From NCBI GenBank assembly GCA_023381035.1, contig JAMCTK010000003.1:1-52836 (forward strand): DNA of 52,836 nucleotides, written 5' to 3'. The translations under genes and the position numbers were made by a program. Source of the stretch: Patescibacteria group bacterium. Lineage in GTDB: Bacteria > Patescibacteria > Microgenomatia > Levybacterales > UBA12049. Under the pieces are notes generated by a model that searched no databases, was not told where the DNA came from, and was given only the letters and a program-made list of their open reading frames with translations. This document shows positions 16,188 through 25,914 of this stretch, one piece after another (the first letter of the stretch is position 1; every line of letters starts with the position of its first letter).

Positions 16188-16595
16188 TTAAACTCTTCTC
16201 TTTTTCTTTGCTCTTGGTCCGTTATGCGGAATTGGCGTTATATCTGCAATTAAAGCAATTGACAATCCTGCTGCCTTTATTGCTCTAAGAGAAGCATCTC
16301 TTCCCGATCCCGGTCCTTTAATATAAACTTCTACTGATTTTAGTCCTTTATCTACTGCTTTTTTAGCTGCAGCCTCAACTGCAGTTGTAGCTGCAAAAGG
16401 AGTTGATCTTCTGGTTCCTTTAAATCCAGCTGCTCCTGAAGAACTCCAGGAAATTGCGTCTCCTTTATCGTTAGTTATCGTGACCAATGTGTTATTGAAA
16501 GTTGCCGATACAAAAACCTTTCCGTGTTCGGAAATTGCTAAGTTGGATTTTTTCTTTGCCGCTTTAGTTGTTTTCTTTATCTCTTTTTTTGCCAT
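16188..16595 (-). CDS. rpsK: 30S ribosomal protein S11
   Basis: A 135-residue uS11 of the platform. After a lysine-rich N-terminus (residues 1-17) the core reads [45 protein letters not shown] and ends [13 protein letters not shown]. It starts 1 nt after the rpsM stop. Confidence 0.98.
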   Translation of the reverse strand: MAKKEIKKTTKAAKKKSNLAISEHGKVFVSATFNNTLVTITNDKGDAISWSSSGAAGFKGTRRSTPFAATTAVEAAAKKAVDKGLKSVEVYIKGPGSGRDASLRAIKAAGLSIALIADITPIPHNGPRAKKKRRV

Positions 16596-16596
16596 A

Positions 16597-17004
16597 TTAT
16601 TTTGTCTTTGCTTTTGCTGCTGTCTCTATCTTTGCCGCTAGTTCTTTCTTAATTGCTCCTATGGTAACTCTCTTGCCTCTCTTTGTTCTCGCGTTAGATC
16701 TTGTTCTCTGGCCTCTGGAAGGCAAGTTCTTACTGTGTCTTATTCCTCTGTATGCACCAAGCTCTTTAAGTCTTTTAATGTTCCCCAGGATCTCAACTCT
16801 TAAATCTCCTTCAATTTTTAATCCTTCCAAAGCTTTTTGAATTCTTTTCTGTTCATCTTCTGTTAATGTCTTCATTCTTTTTGAACCATCGATTTCTGCT
16901 TTTTTTAGAATTCCTACAACATTATTTCTGCCAATTCCATAAAGATAACTAAGACCTATGTCTATTCTTTTTTCGTCTGGTAAGTTAACTCCTGAGATTC
17001 TCAT
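16597..17004 (-). CDS. rpsM: 30S ribosomal protein S13
   Basis: A 135-residue uS13 of the head, contacting the P-site tRNA and forming bridges to the 50S. Visible: [26 protein letters not shown], the [23 protein letters not shown] block and the NARTKRGKR basic tail, followed by a lysine/alanine-rich C-terminus. Confidence 0.98.
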   Translation of the reverse strand: MRISGVNLPDEKRIDIGLSYLYGIGRNNVVGILKKAEIDGSKRMKTLTEDEQKRIQKALEGLKIEGDLRVEILGNIKRLKELGAYRGIRHSKNLPSRGQRTRSNARTKRGKRVTIGAIKKELAAKIETAAKAKTK

Positions 17005-17013
17005 ATTTTTCGT

Positions 17014-17127
17014 TTATCCTTGTCTTTGTTTGTGCCTTGGATTTTCGCACAAAATTCTAACAACGCCTTTGCGTTTAATTATCTTACATTTCATGCATCT
17101 TGGTTTAACACTTGCTTGTACTTTCAT
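17014..17127 (-). CDS. rpmJ: 50S ribosomal protein L36
   Basis: A 37-residue bL36 (starts [20 protein letters not shown], ends NPRHKQRQG). The zinc ligands are intact: CMKC, then a Cys in ILCENPRH, and the His. Its ATG overlaps the infA TGA (ATGA), and rpsM follows 9 nt later. Confidence 0.97.
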   Translation of the reverse strand: MKVQASVKPRCMKCKIIKRKGVVRILCENPRHKQRQG

Positions 17128-17342
17128 TTTATTCTGTAAACAATTCTTCCTTTTTCTTTATCGTATGGAGTCATTTCTATTCTTACCTTATCTCCTGGCA
17201 GAATCTTAATGAAATGCATCCTCATTTTGCCAGAAAGATGACAAAGGATAAGCTTACCATCCTCTAACTCTACTCTAAACAATGTGTTTGGCAGAGATTC
17301 TTTAACAACTCCTTCGATTTCGAATGACCCTTGATGAGCCAT
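17124..17342 (-). CDS. infA: Translation initiation factor IF-1
   Basis: A 72-residue IF-1 of standard length with an OB fold ([54 protein letters not shown]). It binds the A site of the 30S subunit during initiation. It opens the alpha operon here. Its leader carries an intrinsic-terminator-like hairpin and there is no Shine-Dalgarno before the ATG. Confidence 0.97.
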   Translation of the reverse strand: MAHQGSFEIEGVVKESLPNTLFRVELEDGKLILCHLSGKMRMHFIKILPGDKVRIEMTPYDKEKGRIVYRIK

Positions 17343-17406
17343 AAATGTTTAAATGACCAAAAAGAGATAATCGCTTTTTAGCGACTATCCTCTTGTTCTG
17401 GAAATT
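17343..17406 (-). promoter_or_regulatory. infA leader with terminator-like hairpin (possible attenuator)
   Basis: Minus strand: a 9-bp stem (arms 17381-17389 and 17366-17374, one G-U pair) with a 6-nt loop, followed by TCTTTTT (17359-17365). It lies between the infA promoter and the infA ATG, so it would act in the leader; it could also end transcripts arriving from map. Confidence 0.7.
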
Positions 17407-17435
17407 ATTATATCAGAAGGCTAGGCAAACAGCAA
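17407..17435 (-). promoter_or_regulatory. Promoter of the infA-rpoA-rpsI unit
   Basis: Minus strand: -35 TTGCTG (17430-17435), 17-nt spacer, extended -10 TGATATAAT with hexamer 17407-17412; predicted start near 17400. Confidence 0.72.
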
Positions 17436-17437
17436 GC

Positions 17438-18187
17438 TTAATTTGTCAAAATTACAGGACCTTTTTCAGTCACAACTATAGATCGTTCAAATAATCCGGA
17501 AAGAGAGCCATCCCTGGTTCTTATTGTCCATCCATCAGTGTCTGTCTTAACCTCTTTTTTGCCCTTATTGTAAATAACTTCAATCGCAAGAGTCATTCCT
17601 TCTTTAATCAATGGTGTTTTCTCGATTTTTTCATAAACAAAACCAGGAATTTCCGGCTCTTCATGAAGTTTTTTACCTACACCGTGTCCAACCAGATTTC
17701 TCACAATTGAATATCCATGACTTTCAATAATATCTTGGATGGTTTGAGAAATGTGCCCAATCCTATTGCCTGGTTTTGCCATTTTTATGGCTTCATTTAA
17801 AGCTTTCCTTCCTGTTTGCAAAAATTCATCAGTCTCTTTTTCTTCTCCTTGAACTTTTACTGTCTCCGCCATGTCTGTATGAAAACCCTCAAAATAGACT
17901 CCACAATCAATGCCAATAATATCTCCTTCTTTAAGGAGATTATTCTTGGGCAATCCATGAACAACGACATCATTTACTGCAAGACAAGTTGCATATTTAT
18001 ATCCTTGTACTTTTTTAAAACCAGGGAAAGCTCCTTTTTTTATTATTAAATCGTTTGCAAGTTTCTCAAGGCCCAATTCAGACACCCCTGGTCTTACGTG
18101 CTCCAAAACCTCACGCATTACCTGCGCCAGAATTGCACCGCCTTTTTTCATAATTTCAATTTCTTGTTTTGACTTAATTGTTATCAT
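17438..18187 (-). CDS. map: Methionine aminopeptidase type I
   Basis: A 249-residue metalloprotease that removes initiator methionine. The five metal ligands are visible: the two Asp in GIDCGVYFEGFHTD, the His in LVGHGVGKKLHE, the Glu in LAIEVIYNKG and the Glu in SGLFERSIVVTEKG. I chose the ATG at 18187 (MITIKSKQEIEIMKKGG) over an upstream start that would overlap cmk by 40 nt. It still overlaps the cmk stop by 14 nt. Last gene of the S10-spc unit. Confidence 0.96.
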   Translation of the reverse strand: MITIKSKQEIEIMKKGGAILAQVMREVLEHVRPGVSELGLEKLANDLIIKKGAFPGFKKVQGYKYATCLAVNDVVVHGLPKNNLLKEGDIIGIDCGVYFEGFHTDMAETVKVQGEEKETDEFLQTGRKALNEAIKMAKPGNRIGHISQTIQDIIESHGYSIVRNLVGHGVGKKLHEEPEIPGFVYEKIEKTPLIKEGMTLAIEVIYNKGKKEVKTDTDGWTIRTRDGSLSGLFERSIVVTEKGPVILTN

Positions 18188-18890
18188 AAAAGCCTTTTTT
18201 TCCCATTTCGGCAACTATTGCTTCCAATGTAGCATCTTCAGATAAATCGGTATTATCGACAACAAAATACCCATGTTCTTGGGGATTAGAAATTAATGGA
18301 CCCTCTTCTCTTTTTTTATCTTGCTCATCTCTTTTCTTAATGTCACTCAAGACTTGTTCGTATGAGATATCTTGTGAGCCTTGTTGTCTTATTTGAGCCA
18401 ATCTTCTTGTGGCTCTTTTTTCAGGACTTGCAGTTAAAAAAACTTTTAAATCGGCATTTGGAAAAATTTTTGTTGCAACATCTCTTCCTTCTGCAACGAT
18501 GAGTCTCATTTTTTCGCTCGGTTGAGAATGATTAATTATTTTTTCAGATGCCTCTCTTTGTCTAACGACCATTTCTTGACGAACACTGGTAATAGAGGCA
18601 ACATAAGGAGTTGCTCTTGCAACATCTACATCTTTTATTCTTTGCGTAACGTCTTTATCGTTTAGAAAAACTTTAGTCTGCGTTAATTCTATTTTAACAT
18701 TAGGCATCGATCTGATTACTGCTTCTTCATTTTTAATGTCAATTCCATTTTCCAAGCAATATAGAGCTAGACTTCTGTACATTCCGCCAGTATAAAGGTA
18801 AAAACCGTTTAATTTTTTTGCAAGAAGTGGCGCTATTGTCCCTTTTCCCGCTGCTACCGGTCCATCAATTGCTACGATAAATCCTTTCAT
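18174..18890 (-). CDS. cmk: (d)CMP kinase
   Basis: A 238-residue cytidylate kinase, phosphorylating CMP and dCMP to the diphosphates. Visible: the P-loop IDGPVAAGKGT (residues 8-18), the substrate-binding YTGGMYRSLALY, VARATPYVASITSVR, VAEGRDVATKIFPNADLKVFLTASPEKRA and the KRDEQDKKREEGPL lid-like segment. Its placement between adk and map within the ribosomal-protein unit pairs two nucleoside monophosphate kinases. Confidence 0.95.
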   Translation of the reverse strand: MKGFIVAIDGPVAAGKGTIAPLLAKKLNGFYLYTGGMYRSLALYCLENGIDIKNEEAVIRSMPNVKIELTQTKVFLNDKDVTQRIKDVDVARATPYVASITSVRQEMVVRQREASEKIINHSQPSEKMRLIVAEGRDVATKIFPNADLKVFLTASPEKRATRRLAQIRQQGSQDISYEQVLSDIKKRDEQDKKREEGPLISNPQEHGYFVVDNTDLSEDATLEAIVAEMGKKGFYDNN

Positions 18891-18914
18891 GTTGGTGATA
18901 TTAAAAACGGAGAA

Positions 18915-19451
18915 TTATTTAAGTTTTGATAAAATTTCTTTATTAATTTCTTCGACAGACTCTTCTCCGTCAATTTCATGAAGCAAGTTGTGTTTTCTGT
19001 AAAAATCTATAACCGGTTCAGTAAGCTTGTGGAATAATTCAATTCTTTTCCTAACGGCTCCTAAGGTCTCATCTTCTCTTCCTGTATCATTTCTATAGGA
19101 AAGTCTCCATAATGCTTCCTTGTCAGAAACCTTCAAGTAAAATACTGCATCAATTTTTTCTTTGAAAGCTTCGGCCTGCTTGGTAGTTCTTGGAAAACCA
19201 TCCATTATGTATCCGTCATTGTACTCAGGTCTTTTAAGATAATCGCTTACAATTTCTAAAGTTTTATTATCGGGAATGAGATAACCTGCATTCATAACTT
19301 CTTTTATATACCTTCCTACTGTTGTTTTTTCTTTAGCAAGATCCCTGAAAATATGACCTGTTGAAAGATATGGGATGTTCAATTTTTCAGACAAGAGATT
19401 TCCCTGTGTCGATTTTCCTGCTCCTTGAATTCCGATTAATATAATTTTCAT
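18915..19451 (-). CDS. adk: Adenylate kinase, short (LID-less) form
   Basis: A 178-residue adenylate kinase (AMP + ATP = 2 ADP). P-loop [11 protein letters not shown] (residues 5-15), AMP-binding [10 protein letters not shown] and [17 protein letters not shown] are present. The LID segment of about 30 residues found in long forms (about 215 aa), and its zinc cysteines, are absent: [21 protein letters not shown] runs straight into VRKRIELF. Start overlaps the secY stop by 4 nt, the classical secY-adk order. Confidence 0.93.
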   Translation of the reverse strand: MKIILIGIQGAGKSTQGNLLSEKLNIPYLSTGHIFRDLAKEKTTVGRYIKEVMNAGYLIPDNKTLEIVSDYLKRPEYNDGYIMDGFPRTTKQAEAFKEKIDAVFYLKVSDKEALWRLSYRNDTGREDETLGAVRKRIELFHKLTEPVIDFYRKHNLLHEIDGEESVEEINKEILSKLK

Positions 19452-20737
19452 TTTTTCAAAAATCCTTCGTAATTTCTCATTACGAGTTGTGACTCTATTG
19501 ATTTTATCGTTTCTAGTACCACTGATACAACTATCAAAACACCCGTACCTCCAAGCACTAAATTATTAACATTTGTAAATGATTTTGCAACAGTTGGAAA
19601 AACAGCAATCAAACCCAAGAACAATGCACCGGCTAAGGTAATGCGGGTTAAAATATAATTTAAATAGCTTGCAGTTGGTTTTCCTGGTCTAATTCCCGGA
19701 ATAAATCCGCCATATTTTTGAATTTCGTCTGCAATTTTTTTGGGATTAAAAACAACTGCAGTATAAAAATATGTAAATCCAACGACCAGTAGGAAATAGA
19801 AAACGTTATAAAACGCTCCTTCAGGATTAAACCAAATAGTTATGGTTTGAGCTGCGTTGTGCAAGATAGGATTTTTAGAAGCAACTAAATAGTTGGCGAC
19901 CATAGAAGGCATTAAAACTAAAGACACTGCAAAAATAATTGGAATAACTCCTGCCTGATTAAGCCTAAGAGGTAAATGAGTTGATTGTCCGCCATATTGT
20001 TTATTCCCCCGCACTCTTTTTGCGTAATATACCGTAATTTGTCTTGTTGCCTCATTAATTACAACGATTGACGCAACTACAAAAAGCCCGATCGCCAAGA
20101 ACATTCCTAAATTAAGAAAATTTTCGGCGTTTACAGTAGAGATTGTTTGACCGGCAACAACCGGCAGTCTTCCAACAATGCCGGCAAAAATTAAAAGAGA
20201 AATTCCATTTCCAACTCCTTTTTCTGTAATAAGCTCTCCTAACCAGACAAGCAACATTGTCCCAGCAGTCATAGTAACTAAAAAGGAGATTAACATAATA
20301 GGGTTTAAGGTAGCAATAATTCCTTGATTTTTTAAAAGAGCAAACATCCCAACAGCCTGCAGTACGGCTAGAGGAACCGTAAGTAGTCGCGTATACTGGT
20401 TTATTTTTTTTCTCCCTGCTTCTCCCTCTTTTTGCATCTCTTCAAGCTTTGGAAAGACCATGGTTAACAGCTGAAATATGATCGAGGCATTAATGTAAGG
20501 ATTAAGACCGAGCGCCATTACGGAGAAATTTGCCAGAGTGCCGCCGGAAAATATATCTAGCAATCCTAAAAATTGGTTTTGAGAAAATAAAGCTTTAAGT
20601 TGGGCTACATTAACTCCTGCAACAGGAATATGAGCAAAAATTCTAAAAACTATGAGGATTCCAGCAGTAAATAAAAGTTTTTTTCTTATTTCGGGTGATT
20701 TAATACTATTTCTGAAAACAGCCCAAACTTGGTCCAT
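19448..20737 (-). CDS. secY: Protein translocase subunit SecY
   Basis: A 429-residue polytopic membrane protein with about ten membrane segments forming the protein-conducting channel. Visible: [12 protein letters not shown] at segment 1, the plug region [28 protein letters not shown], and the cytoplasmic loop [26 protein letters not shown] that contacts SecA and ribosomes. It follows rplO after 2 nt. Confidence 0.98.
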   Translation of the reverse strand: MDQVWAVFRNSIKSPEIRKKLLFTAGILIVFRIFAHIPVAGVNVAQLKALFSQNQFLGLLDIFSGGTLANFSVMALGLNPYINASIIFQLLTMVFPKLEEMQKEGEAGRKKINQYTRLLTVPLAVLQAVGMFALLKNQGIIATLNPIMLISFLVTMTAGTMLLVWLGELITEKGVGNGISLLIFAGIVGRLPVVAGQTISTVNAENFLNLGMFLAIGLFVVASIVVINEATRQITVYYAKRVRGNKQYGGQSTHLPLRLNQAGVIPIIFAVSLVLMPSMVANYLVASKNPILHNAAQTITIWFNPEGAFYNVFYFLLVVGFTYFYTAVVFNPKKIADEIQKYGGFIPGIRPGKPTASYLNYILTRITLAGALFLGLIAVFPTVAKSFTNVNNLVLGGTGVLIVVSVVLETIKSIESQLVMRNYEGFLKK

Positions 20738-20739
20738 TT

Positions 20740-21186
20740 TTATACGCCTGCCTCAACTTTTCCCCCTGCTTTAACTATTTTCTTCTGAGCCCCCTTGGTG
20801 GCAGGAAGTTTAACTGTCAGTGAAACTGATAGCTCACCGTCTCCTAAAATTTTAACTCCGTACATTTTTGCGTCTTCGGAGCTAACCATTTTATTATCAA
20901 TTAAATATTTCAAATCCACAACTGAATCTTTTTTAACTAGGTTTAAGAATTTAATGTTTAAACCGATTGGTTTTTTCTTAAATACTTCGTTTCTCCCTTT
21001 TCCTCTTCGGAAAGGCAGTCTTTTAATAAGAGGTAATCCTCCACCTTCAAAGTAAATTGGAATTTTATTCCTGGATCTTTGACCCTTTGTTCCACGACCT
21101 GCTGTCTTACTTCGGCCGGATCCATGACCTTGACCCAATCTTCTTTTTGTTTTCTCTGTGATTTTTTTAAGGTTTTCTAGTTTCAT
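20740..21186 (-). CDS. rplO: 50S ribosomal protein L15
   Basis: A 148-residue uL15 with the glycine/arginine-rich N-terminus ([25 protein letters not shown]) and [10 protein letters not shown]. Its start overlaps the rpsE stop by 4 nt, so there is no room for rpmD (L30), which separates these genes in most bacteria. Confidence 0.97.
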   Translation of the reverse strand: MKLENLKKITEKTKRRLGQGHGSGRSKTAGRGTKGQRSRNKIPIYFEGGGLPLIKRLPFRRGKGRNEVFKKKPIGLNIKFLNLVKKDSVVDLKYLIDNKMVSSEDAKMYGVKILGDGELSVSLTVKLPATKGAQKKIVKAGGKVEAGV

Positions 21187-21689
21187 TTTTTTGTTGTTGC
21201 TCTTATTGCTTTTTGTCTGTAATATCTTGTCGAGATCTGTTTTAACGCTTCTATTGTCGCATAAACATTGCTTGCTTGATTACCTGTTCCCAATACTTTT
21301 GAGGAGATATTTTCTACTCCCGCTAGGGATACTACGCTTCTAACAGCTCCTCCAGCAATAACTCCACTTCCAGGAGGTGCAGGTTTTAAAATAATTTTTG
21401 CCGCACCTAATTTAATATGGTACTCAAATGGAATGGTTCCGTTAATAATCGGTACTTCAATTGCATGTTTTTTTGCAATTGAGACTCCTTTTTTAATCGC
21501 CGAGGAAACGTCAGGAGCCTTTCCTAAACCTACTCCAACTTTACCATTTTTGTTTCCAACAACAGTCAAGACAGAAAAGCCGATTTTATTTCCACCTTTT
21601 GTTTTTTTAGAGACTCTGTTTACCTGAACAATTTCTTCTTCGAATCCGTCTCTTTGTTCTTCAAAGTTTGAATATCTATTGTCTGCCAT
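21183..21689 (-). CDS. rpsE: 30S ribosomal protein S5
   Basis: A 168-residue uS5 with the dsRNA-binding-like domain (EEEIVQVNRVSKKTKGGNKIGFSVLTVVGNKNGKVGVGLGKA) and the C-terminal half (KPAPPGSGVIAGGAVRSVVSLAGVENISSKVLG). The loop affected in spectinomycin resistance (VSKKTKGG) looks ordinary. One nt after rplR. Confidence 0.98.
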   Translation of the reverse strand: MADNRYSNFEEQRDGFEEEIVQVNRVSKKTKGGNKIGFSVLTVVGNKNGKVGVGLGKAPDVSSAIKKGVSIAKKHAIEVPIINGTIPFEYHIKLGAAKIILKPAPPGSGVIAGGAVRSVVSLAGVENISSKVLGTGNQASNVYATIEALKQISTRYYRQKAIRATTKK

Positions 21690-21690
21690 T

Positions 21691-22035
21691 TTAGAAAATT
21701 AATCCTCCTTCCCTTGCACCATCTGCTAATGATTTTACCCGTCCATGATAAGAATAGCTTCCTTTGTCAAAGACTACATTCTTAATCTTTTTTTCTAGTG
21801 CCTTTTTTGCGAGAGCTAAACCGAGCTCTTTTGCTTTCTCAGTTTTATTGACTTTTTTTGCTTCTATTTCTTTTTCCGAAATTCCGACTAAAGTTACTCC
21901 CTTATCATCATTTATGATTTGTGCATAAATTGATATGTTAGATCTAAATACAGTCAATCTTGGTTTATCCTGAGTACCTTTGATTTTAGCTCTTGTTCTT
22001 CTCTGTCTTCTAATTTTTTTATTTGTTTTATTCAT
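21691..22035 (-). CDS. rplR: 50S ribosomal protein L18
   Basis: A 114-residue uL18 binding 5S rRNA. Visible: [49 protein letters not shown] and [25 protein letters not shown]. Confidence 0.97.
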   Translation of the reverse strand: MNKTNKKIRRQRRTRAKIKGTQDKPRLTVFRSNISIYAQIINDDKGVTLVGISEKEIEAKKVNKTEKAKELGLALAKKALEKKIKNVVFDKGSYSYHGRVKSLADGAREGGLIF

Positions 22036-22044
22036 ATTTTCCCC

Positions 22045-22593
22045 TTATTTTCCAACGGCTTTTGCAGCCTTACCCGCTTTTCTTCTTATTCTCTCTCCTT
22101 CATATTTTATTCCTTTTCCTTTGTATGGTTCAGGCGGTCTTACAGCTCTGATTTTCGCAGCCATATCTCCAACTAAAACCTTATCTATTCCGGAAACCGT
22201 AATTACATTATCCGCAACGGTAAAAGTTATTCCCTCTGGAGCCTTAAAAATTACCGGGTGAGAGAATCCAACAGATAGGGTTAAATTTCCTCCTGATGCC
22301 TGAGCCCTATATCCAACACCTGAAAGCTCTAATTTTTTCTCAAAACCTGTCGATACTCCTGTAATAATGTTTGCTATCATTGCTCTTGTTAACCCAAAAA
22401 GAGCTTTTGTTTCAGAATCGTTTTCCTTTTTCTGGGAAACATTCAGAACATTCTCTGCAATTTGCACATTGATTCCTCCGGGAATTCTAAACGTTAGAGT
22501 TCCTTTTGAACCAACCGCTTTAACTTCTCCACTTTCAATGGTTACTGTAACTCCCTCTTTAATTTGAACCGGTATTCTCCCAATTTTTGACAT
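22045..22593 (-). CDS. rplF: 50S ribosomal protein L6
   Basis: A 182-residue uL6 near the sarcin-ricin loop. I chose the ATG giving MSKIGRIPVQIKEGV; five upstream residues would overlap rpsH. The two tandem L6 domains are visible, the second with KLELSGVGYRAQASG, LTLSVGFSHPV and the terminal PPEPYKGKGIKYEGERIRRKAGK. Confidence 0.97.
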   Translation of the reverse strand: MSKIGRIPVQIKEGVTVTIESGEVKAVGSKGTLTFRIPGGINVQIAENVLNVSQKKENDSETKALFGLTRAMIANIITGVSTGFEKKLELSGVGYRAQASGGNLTLSVGFSHPVIFKAPEGITFTVADNVITVSGIDKVLVGDMAAKIRAVRPPEPYKGKGIKYEGERIRRKAGKAAKAVGK

Positions 22594-22594
22594 A

Positions 22595-22987
22595 CTACCA
22601 AATAGCAAAGAGTATTTCTCCGCCTACTCCTTTCTTTTTTGCTTCTTTTGCTGTCATTACTCCTTGACTTGTCGAAACAATGACTGTTTTATTTCCTCTT
22701 TTTTCAATGTTGGTAACTTCGTTTACCGGACTATAAACTCTTAAAGATGGTTTGGAGACAATCTGAACGTCTGCTACGACAGGAAGTCTTTTATAGTATT
22801 TAACTATTGCAACTAAAGCTTTATTACCATCAACTTCACTATCTTTAATATTTTCCAGAAAACCATTTTTAACCAATACTTTTCCTATTTCCTTATTTAA
22901 ATTTGAATAGGGAAGAACAACCTCTTTTCTTTTTGCTAAGGCTGCATTTTTAATTCTAATAATAAAATCTGAAACTTGATAATTCAT
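22595..22987 (-). CDS. rpsH: 30S ribosomal protein S8
   Basis: A 130-residue uS8, 16S rRNA binder and known spc-operon regulator in E. coli. Visible: DFIIRIKNAALAKRKEVVLPYSNL, SKPSLRVYSPVNEV and the C-terminal IVSTSQGVMTAKEAKKKGVGGEILFAIW. Confidence 0.97.
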   Translation of the reverse strand: MNYQVSDFIIRIKNAALAKRKEVVLPYSNLNKEIGKVLVKNGFLENIKDSEVDGNKALVAIVKYYKRLPVVADVQIVSKPSLRVYSPVNEVTNIEKRGNKTVIVSTSQGVMTAKEAKKKGVGGEILFAIW

Positions 22988-22993
22988 ATTAAT

Positions 22994-23179
22994 TTACCAG
23001 CTAGTTTTAGTAACTCCAGGCAACTCTCCTTTAGATGCCAATTCTCTGAAGCATAATCTACAGATGCCGAATTTTCTCATATAAGCACGAGATCTACCAC
23101 AGATATTGCATCTGTTTTTAGCTCTTACTTTGTATTTTTGTTCTTTTTGAAATTTTACAATATCTGATGTTTTTGCCAT
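22994..23179 (-). CDS. rpsZ: 30S ribosomal protein S14, zinc-binding short form
   Basis: A 61-residue type Z S14 (uS14) with both zinc knuckle pairs, CNIC and CRLC, and the ending [11 protein letters not shown]. The long, cysteine-free S14 form is not present. Confidence 0.97.
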   Translation of the reverse strand: MAKTSDIVKFQKEQKYKVRAKNRCNICGRSRAYMRKFGICRLCFRELASKGELPGVTKTSW

Positions 23180-23184
23180 ATTTT

Positions 23185-23727
23185 TTAATTAACTTTCTGG
23201 AAAGGCATTCCCAACGCTTCTAAAAGAGCCAAGCCTTGTTTATCGTCCTTCGCAGTTGTAACAATTACAATTTCTAATCCCTGTATTCTATCAACTTTTG
23301 ACGGATCTATCTCAGGGAAAACAGAACTCTCTGGAAAACCCAGCGTATAATTTCCCCGACCGTCAAAGCTTGTTCTTCTCACTCCTCTAAAATCCCTTAG
23401 TCTAGGCAACACAATGTTTGTAATTTTTTCAAAAAACCCATACATTCTTTTGCCCCTTAATGTTGTTACCAATGCAATTTGGTCTCCTTGTCTTAATTTA
23501 AAAGTAGAAATTGATTTTTTTGCTTTCATGATCTTTGGCTTTTGACCGACAATCTGAGTAAGGATCACACCGGCTTTTTCAATGTTTTTCTTATCAGCAA
23601 GCGCATCTTTAACCCCCATATTAACCACAATTTTTAAAAGCTTTGGCAACGCCATTGGATTTTTGATATTTAAATCCGTCTTTATTTTTTTTGAAATTTC
23701 TTTATTAAATCTTTCTTCTAAATTCAT
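23185..23727 (-). CDS. rplE: 50S ribosomal protein L5
   Basis: A 180-residue uL5 binding 5S rRNA and contacting P-site tRNA. The ATG at 23727 overlaps the rplX TGA (ATGA), favouring it over a start 8 residues upstream. Visible: [66 protein letters not shown] and [21 protein letters not shown]. Confidence 0.97.
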   Translation of the reverse strand: MNLEERFNKEISKKIKTDLNIKNPMALPKLLKIVVNMGVKDALADKKNIEKAGVILTQIVGQKPKIMKAKKSISTFKLRQGDQIALVTTLRGKRMYGFFEKITNIVLPRLRDFRGVRRTSFDGRGNYTLGFPESSVFPEIDPSKVDRIQGLEIVIVTTAKDDKQGLALLEALGMPFQKVN

Positions 23728-24044
23728 AATTCTTCCCCGCACTTTCTGCAAAACCTAGCACCTTTTTCGTTAAACCCAATTCTTGTCTGTTTTTTACATT
23801 TAGGACATATAAAAGCAACATTTGCTAAAGGTAAAGGTTTTGAAATAGTAATTATTTCCGATTTTTGACCTTGAGCTTTTGCTTTCTGGTGTCTTTTATA
23901 AAGATTTACTCCTTCAACTAAAACTTTTGATTCTTTGGAAAAAACTTTTTCAATCTTTCCACTTTTACCTTTATCTTTTCCTGCAACAACTTTTACATTA
24001 TCTCCTTTTTTAAATTTTTTAATTTTCAATGTTTTATTTTTCAT
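23724..24044 (-). CDS. rplX: 50S ribosomal protein L24 with zinc-ribbon-like tail
   Basis: A 106-residue uL24. The KOW motif is visible (KKGDNVKVVAGKDKGKSGKIEKV). The C-terminus has two CxxC pairs (CPKC and CRKC), which likely bind zinc as in several non-proteobacterial L24s. It overlaps both neighbours (TAATG with rplN, ATGA with rplE). Confidence 0.96.
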   Translation of the reverse strand: MKNKTLKIKKFKKGDNVKVVAGKDKGKSGKIEKVFSKESKVLVEGVNLYKRHQKAKAQGQKSEIITISKPLPLANVAFICPKCKKQTRIGFNEKGARFCRKCGEEL

Positions 24045-24418
24045 TAAACTACCTCCGGTGCCATACTGGCTATTTTTGCATAACCTCTATCTTTAACCTC
24101 TCTTGCAATTGGCCCAAAAATTCTCGTACCTACAGGAAGCTTGTCTTTGAGATTATTAATTACTACTCCTGCGTTATCCGAAAATCTAATATAAGATCCA
24201 TCAAACCTTTTAAATTCTTTTCTGCTTCTTACCAAAACAACTTTAACCATCTCGCTTGCTTTTACTGTTCCTGTAGGAGTAGCTTCTTTAACGACACAGT
24301 TTAAGACATCGCCAATCCTGCCGAATTTTCTTTTCGATCCACCATAAATGTGGATTACCATTAATTTTCTCGCTCCCGAATTATCGGCAGCCCTTAACAT
24401 TGATCTTGGTTGTATCAT
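24044..24418 (-). CDS. rplN: 50S ribosomal protein L14
   Basis: A 124-residue uL14. It begins [27 protein letters not shown], contains [27 protein letters not shown] and ends [13 protein letters not shown]14 forms intersubunit bridges and the RsfS docking site. Confidence 0.98.
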   Translation of the reverse strand: MIQPRSMLRAADNSGARKLMVIHIYGGSKRKFGRIGDVLNCVVKEATPTGTVKASEMVKVVLVRSRKEFKRFDGSYIRFSDNAGVVINNLKDKLPVGTRIFGPIAREVKDRGYAKIASMAPEVV

Positions 24419-24419
24419 T

Positions 24420-24653
24420 CTATTTTAAAACCTCCATAACCTTAAATTTCTTATCTTTGGAAATTGGTTTTGTTTCAACAATTCTAACCATATCTCCAAT
24501 ATTCAAGCTAATCCCTGCAGTATCTGCTTTAAATTTTCTGCTTCTTTTCAAAAGCTTCTTATAAACAGGATGGGGAGATTTTCTCACAATCTCGACCAGA
24601 GCCGTGTTTTGCATTTTTACCGAAACTATTTTACCTTCAAACGTTTTTTGCAT
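24420..24653 (-). CDS. rpsQ: 30S ribosomal protein S17
   Basis: A 77-residue uS17, an OB-fold 16S rRNA binder. Visible: [34 protein letters not shown] and [27 protein letters not shown]. It overlaps the rpmC end by 17 nt. Confidence 0.96.
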   Translation of the reverse strand: MQKTFEGKIVSVKMQNTALVEIVRKSPHPVYKKLLKRSRKFKADTAGISLNIGDMVRIVETKPISKDKKFKVMEVLK

Positions 24654-24852
24654 TTTCCATCTCCTTTGCTCTTAAAGTTGTTGCAATCTGAGCAACATCT
24701 CTTTTTTTCAAAAAGATTGCTTTCATGTTTTTTAATTTCATTTGCATCTTTTCTAATTTTAAAGAAAACAATTGTTCTTTGGCTTCTCTCAAAGAAACCC
24801 TTAATTCTTTAATGTTTTTCTCTGATAATTGTTTTTTTTCTTTAATTTTCAT
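24637..24852 (-). CDS. rpmC: 50S ribosomal protein L29
   Basis: A 71-residue uL29, an antiparallel helical hairpin at the tunnel exit ([37 protein letters not shown]). ATG overlaps the rplP TGA (ATGA). Confidence 0.94.
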   Translation of the reverse strand: MKIKEKKQLSEKNIKELRVSLREAKEQLFSLKLEKMQMKLKNMKAIFLKKRDVAQIATTLRAKEMENAKNV

Positions 24853-25265
24853 GCTATGATTTTGCTTGTAATTCTTGTTTTAACTGGTAACTTATGGGAA
24901 GCAAGTCTCAATGCCTCAAAAGCAATTTCCTTAGTCACTCCGCTCATTTCAAAAAGCATTCTTCCCGGCTTAACAGGTGCTACCCATTCATTAATATCTC
25001 CTTTTCCTCCACCCATTCTTACTTCCGGTGGTTTTTTAGAAATTGGTTTATCTGGAAATATTCTAATCCAAAGTCTTCCGCCTCTTTTTGTATGATGAGT
25101 AATGGATCTTCTGGCTGCTTCAATTTGCCTTCCGCTAATCCAACCTGTTCCTTCCGAAATCAATCCATAATCTCCAAAAGAGATTTTTGTTCCACTATGG
25201 GCAATACCTTTCATGGATCCTCTTTGTTGTTTTCTATATTTTGTTCTTCTTGGTTGAGTTAACAT
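24849..25265 (-). CDS. rplP: 50S ribosomal protein L16
   Basis: A 138-residue uL16 near the A site. Visible: [16 protein letters not shown], the [50 protein letters not shown] block (arginine hydroxylation region in other bacteria), and [12 protein letters not shown]. Confidence 0.98.
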   Translation of the reverse strand: MLTQPRRTKYRKQQRGSMKGIAHSGTKISFGDYGLISEGTGWISGRQIEAARRSITHHTKRGGRLWIRIFPDKPISKKPPEVRMGGGKGDINEWVAPVKPGRMLFEMSGVTKEIAFEALRLASHKLPVKTRITSKIIA

Positions 25266-25266
25266 A

Positions 25267-25914
25267 TTATTTACTATCAGGTTCGTTTATCCAAACCTTC
25301 ACTCCTATGTATCCTTTTTTTGTTAGAGCCGGCACGCTTGCAAAAGTAATTCTTTCCCTAATTGTCGAGAGCGGAACCTTTCCTTTTTGCAATTTTTCTT
25401 TTCTCCCAATTTCTGCTCCCCCGATTCTCCCTGCCAAAACTATTCTTATTCCTTTTGCTCCTGATCCCATAACTCTTTCCACTGCTTGAGCCATTATTCT
25501 TCTATGGGGAAGTCTTCTATTTAACTGATCGGAAATATTTTTAGCAACTAAATAAGCATCCAGATTTGGCTCTTTAATCGGTTCTACTCTAATATCAAGT
25601 TTTTTAACATTTTTACCGTCATTTTTTATACCCAACATGTCATTTAAAAATCTTTTAAGGTCTTCAAGACCCGATCCTGCTCTTCCTATAACTATTCCGG
25701 GTTTGGAAACATAAGCAATAATTCTAATGTTGTTAATTGATCTCTCTATCTCAATTGCTGAAACACCTGCCCTACTTAATCTTTGCATTAAAACTTTCCT
25801 TAGCTTGTAGTCTTCAAATAAGGTTTCTTTGTATTGCTTATCGTCAAACCACCTGCTACTCCAGTTATAGACAGGTCCTAACCTAAATAATGTTGGATTA
25901 ACTTTTTGTCCCAT
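25267..25914 (-). CDS. rpsC: 30S ribosomal protein S3
   Basis: A 215-residue uS3 at the mRNA entry. Visible: [13 protein letters not shown], the KH domain with [20 protein letters not shown], and the C-terminal domain [42 protein letters not shown]. Its ATG overlaps the rplV stop by 1 nt. Confidence 0.98.
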   Translation of the reverse strand: MGQKVNPTLFRLGPVYNWSSRWFDDKQYKETLFEDYKLRKVLMQRLSRAGVSAIEIERSINNIRIIAYVSKPGIVIGRAGSGLEDLKRFLNDMLGIKNDGKNVKKLDIRVEPIKEPNLDAYLVAKNISDQLNRRLPHRRIMAQAVERVMGSGAKGIRIVLAGRIGGAEIGRKEKLQKGKVPLSTIRERITFASVPALTKKGYIGVKVWINEPDSK

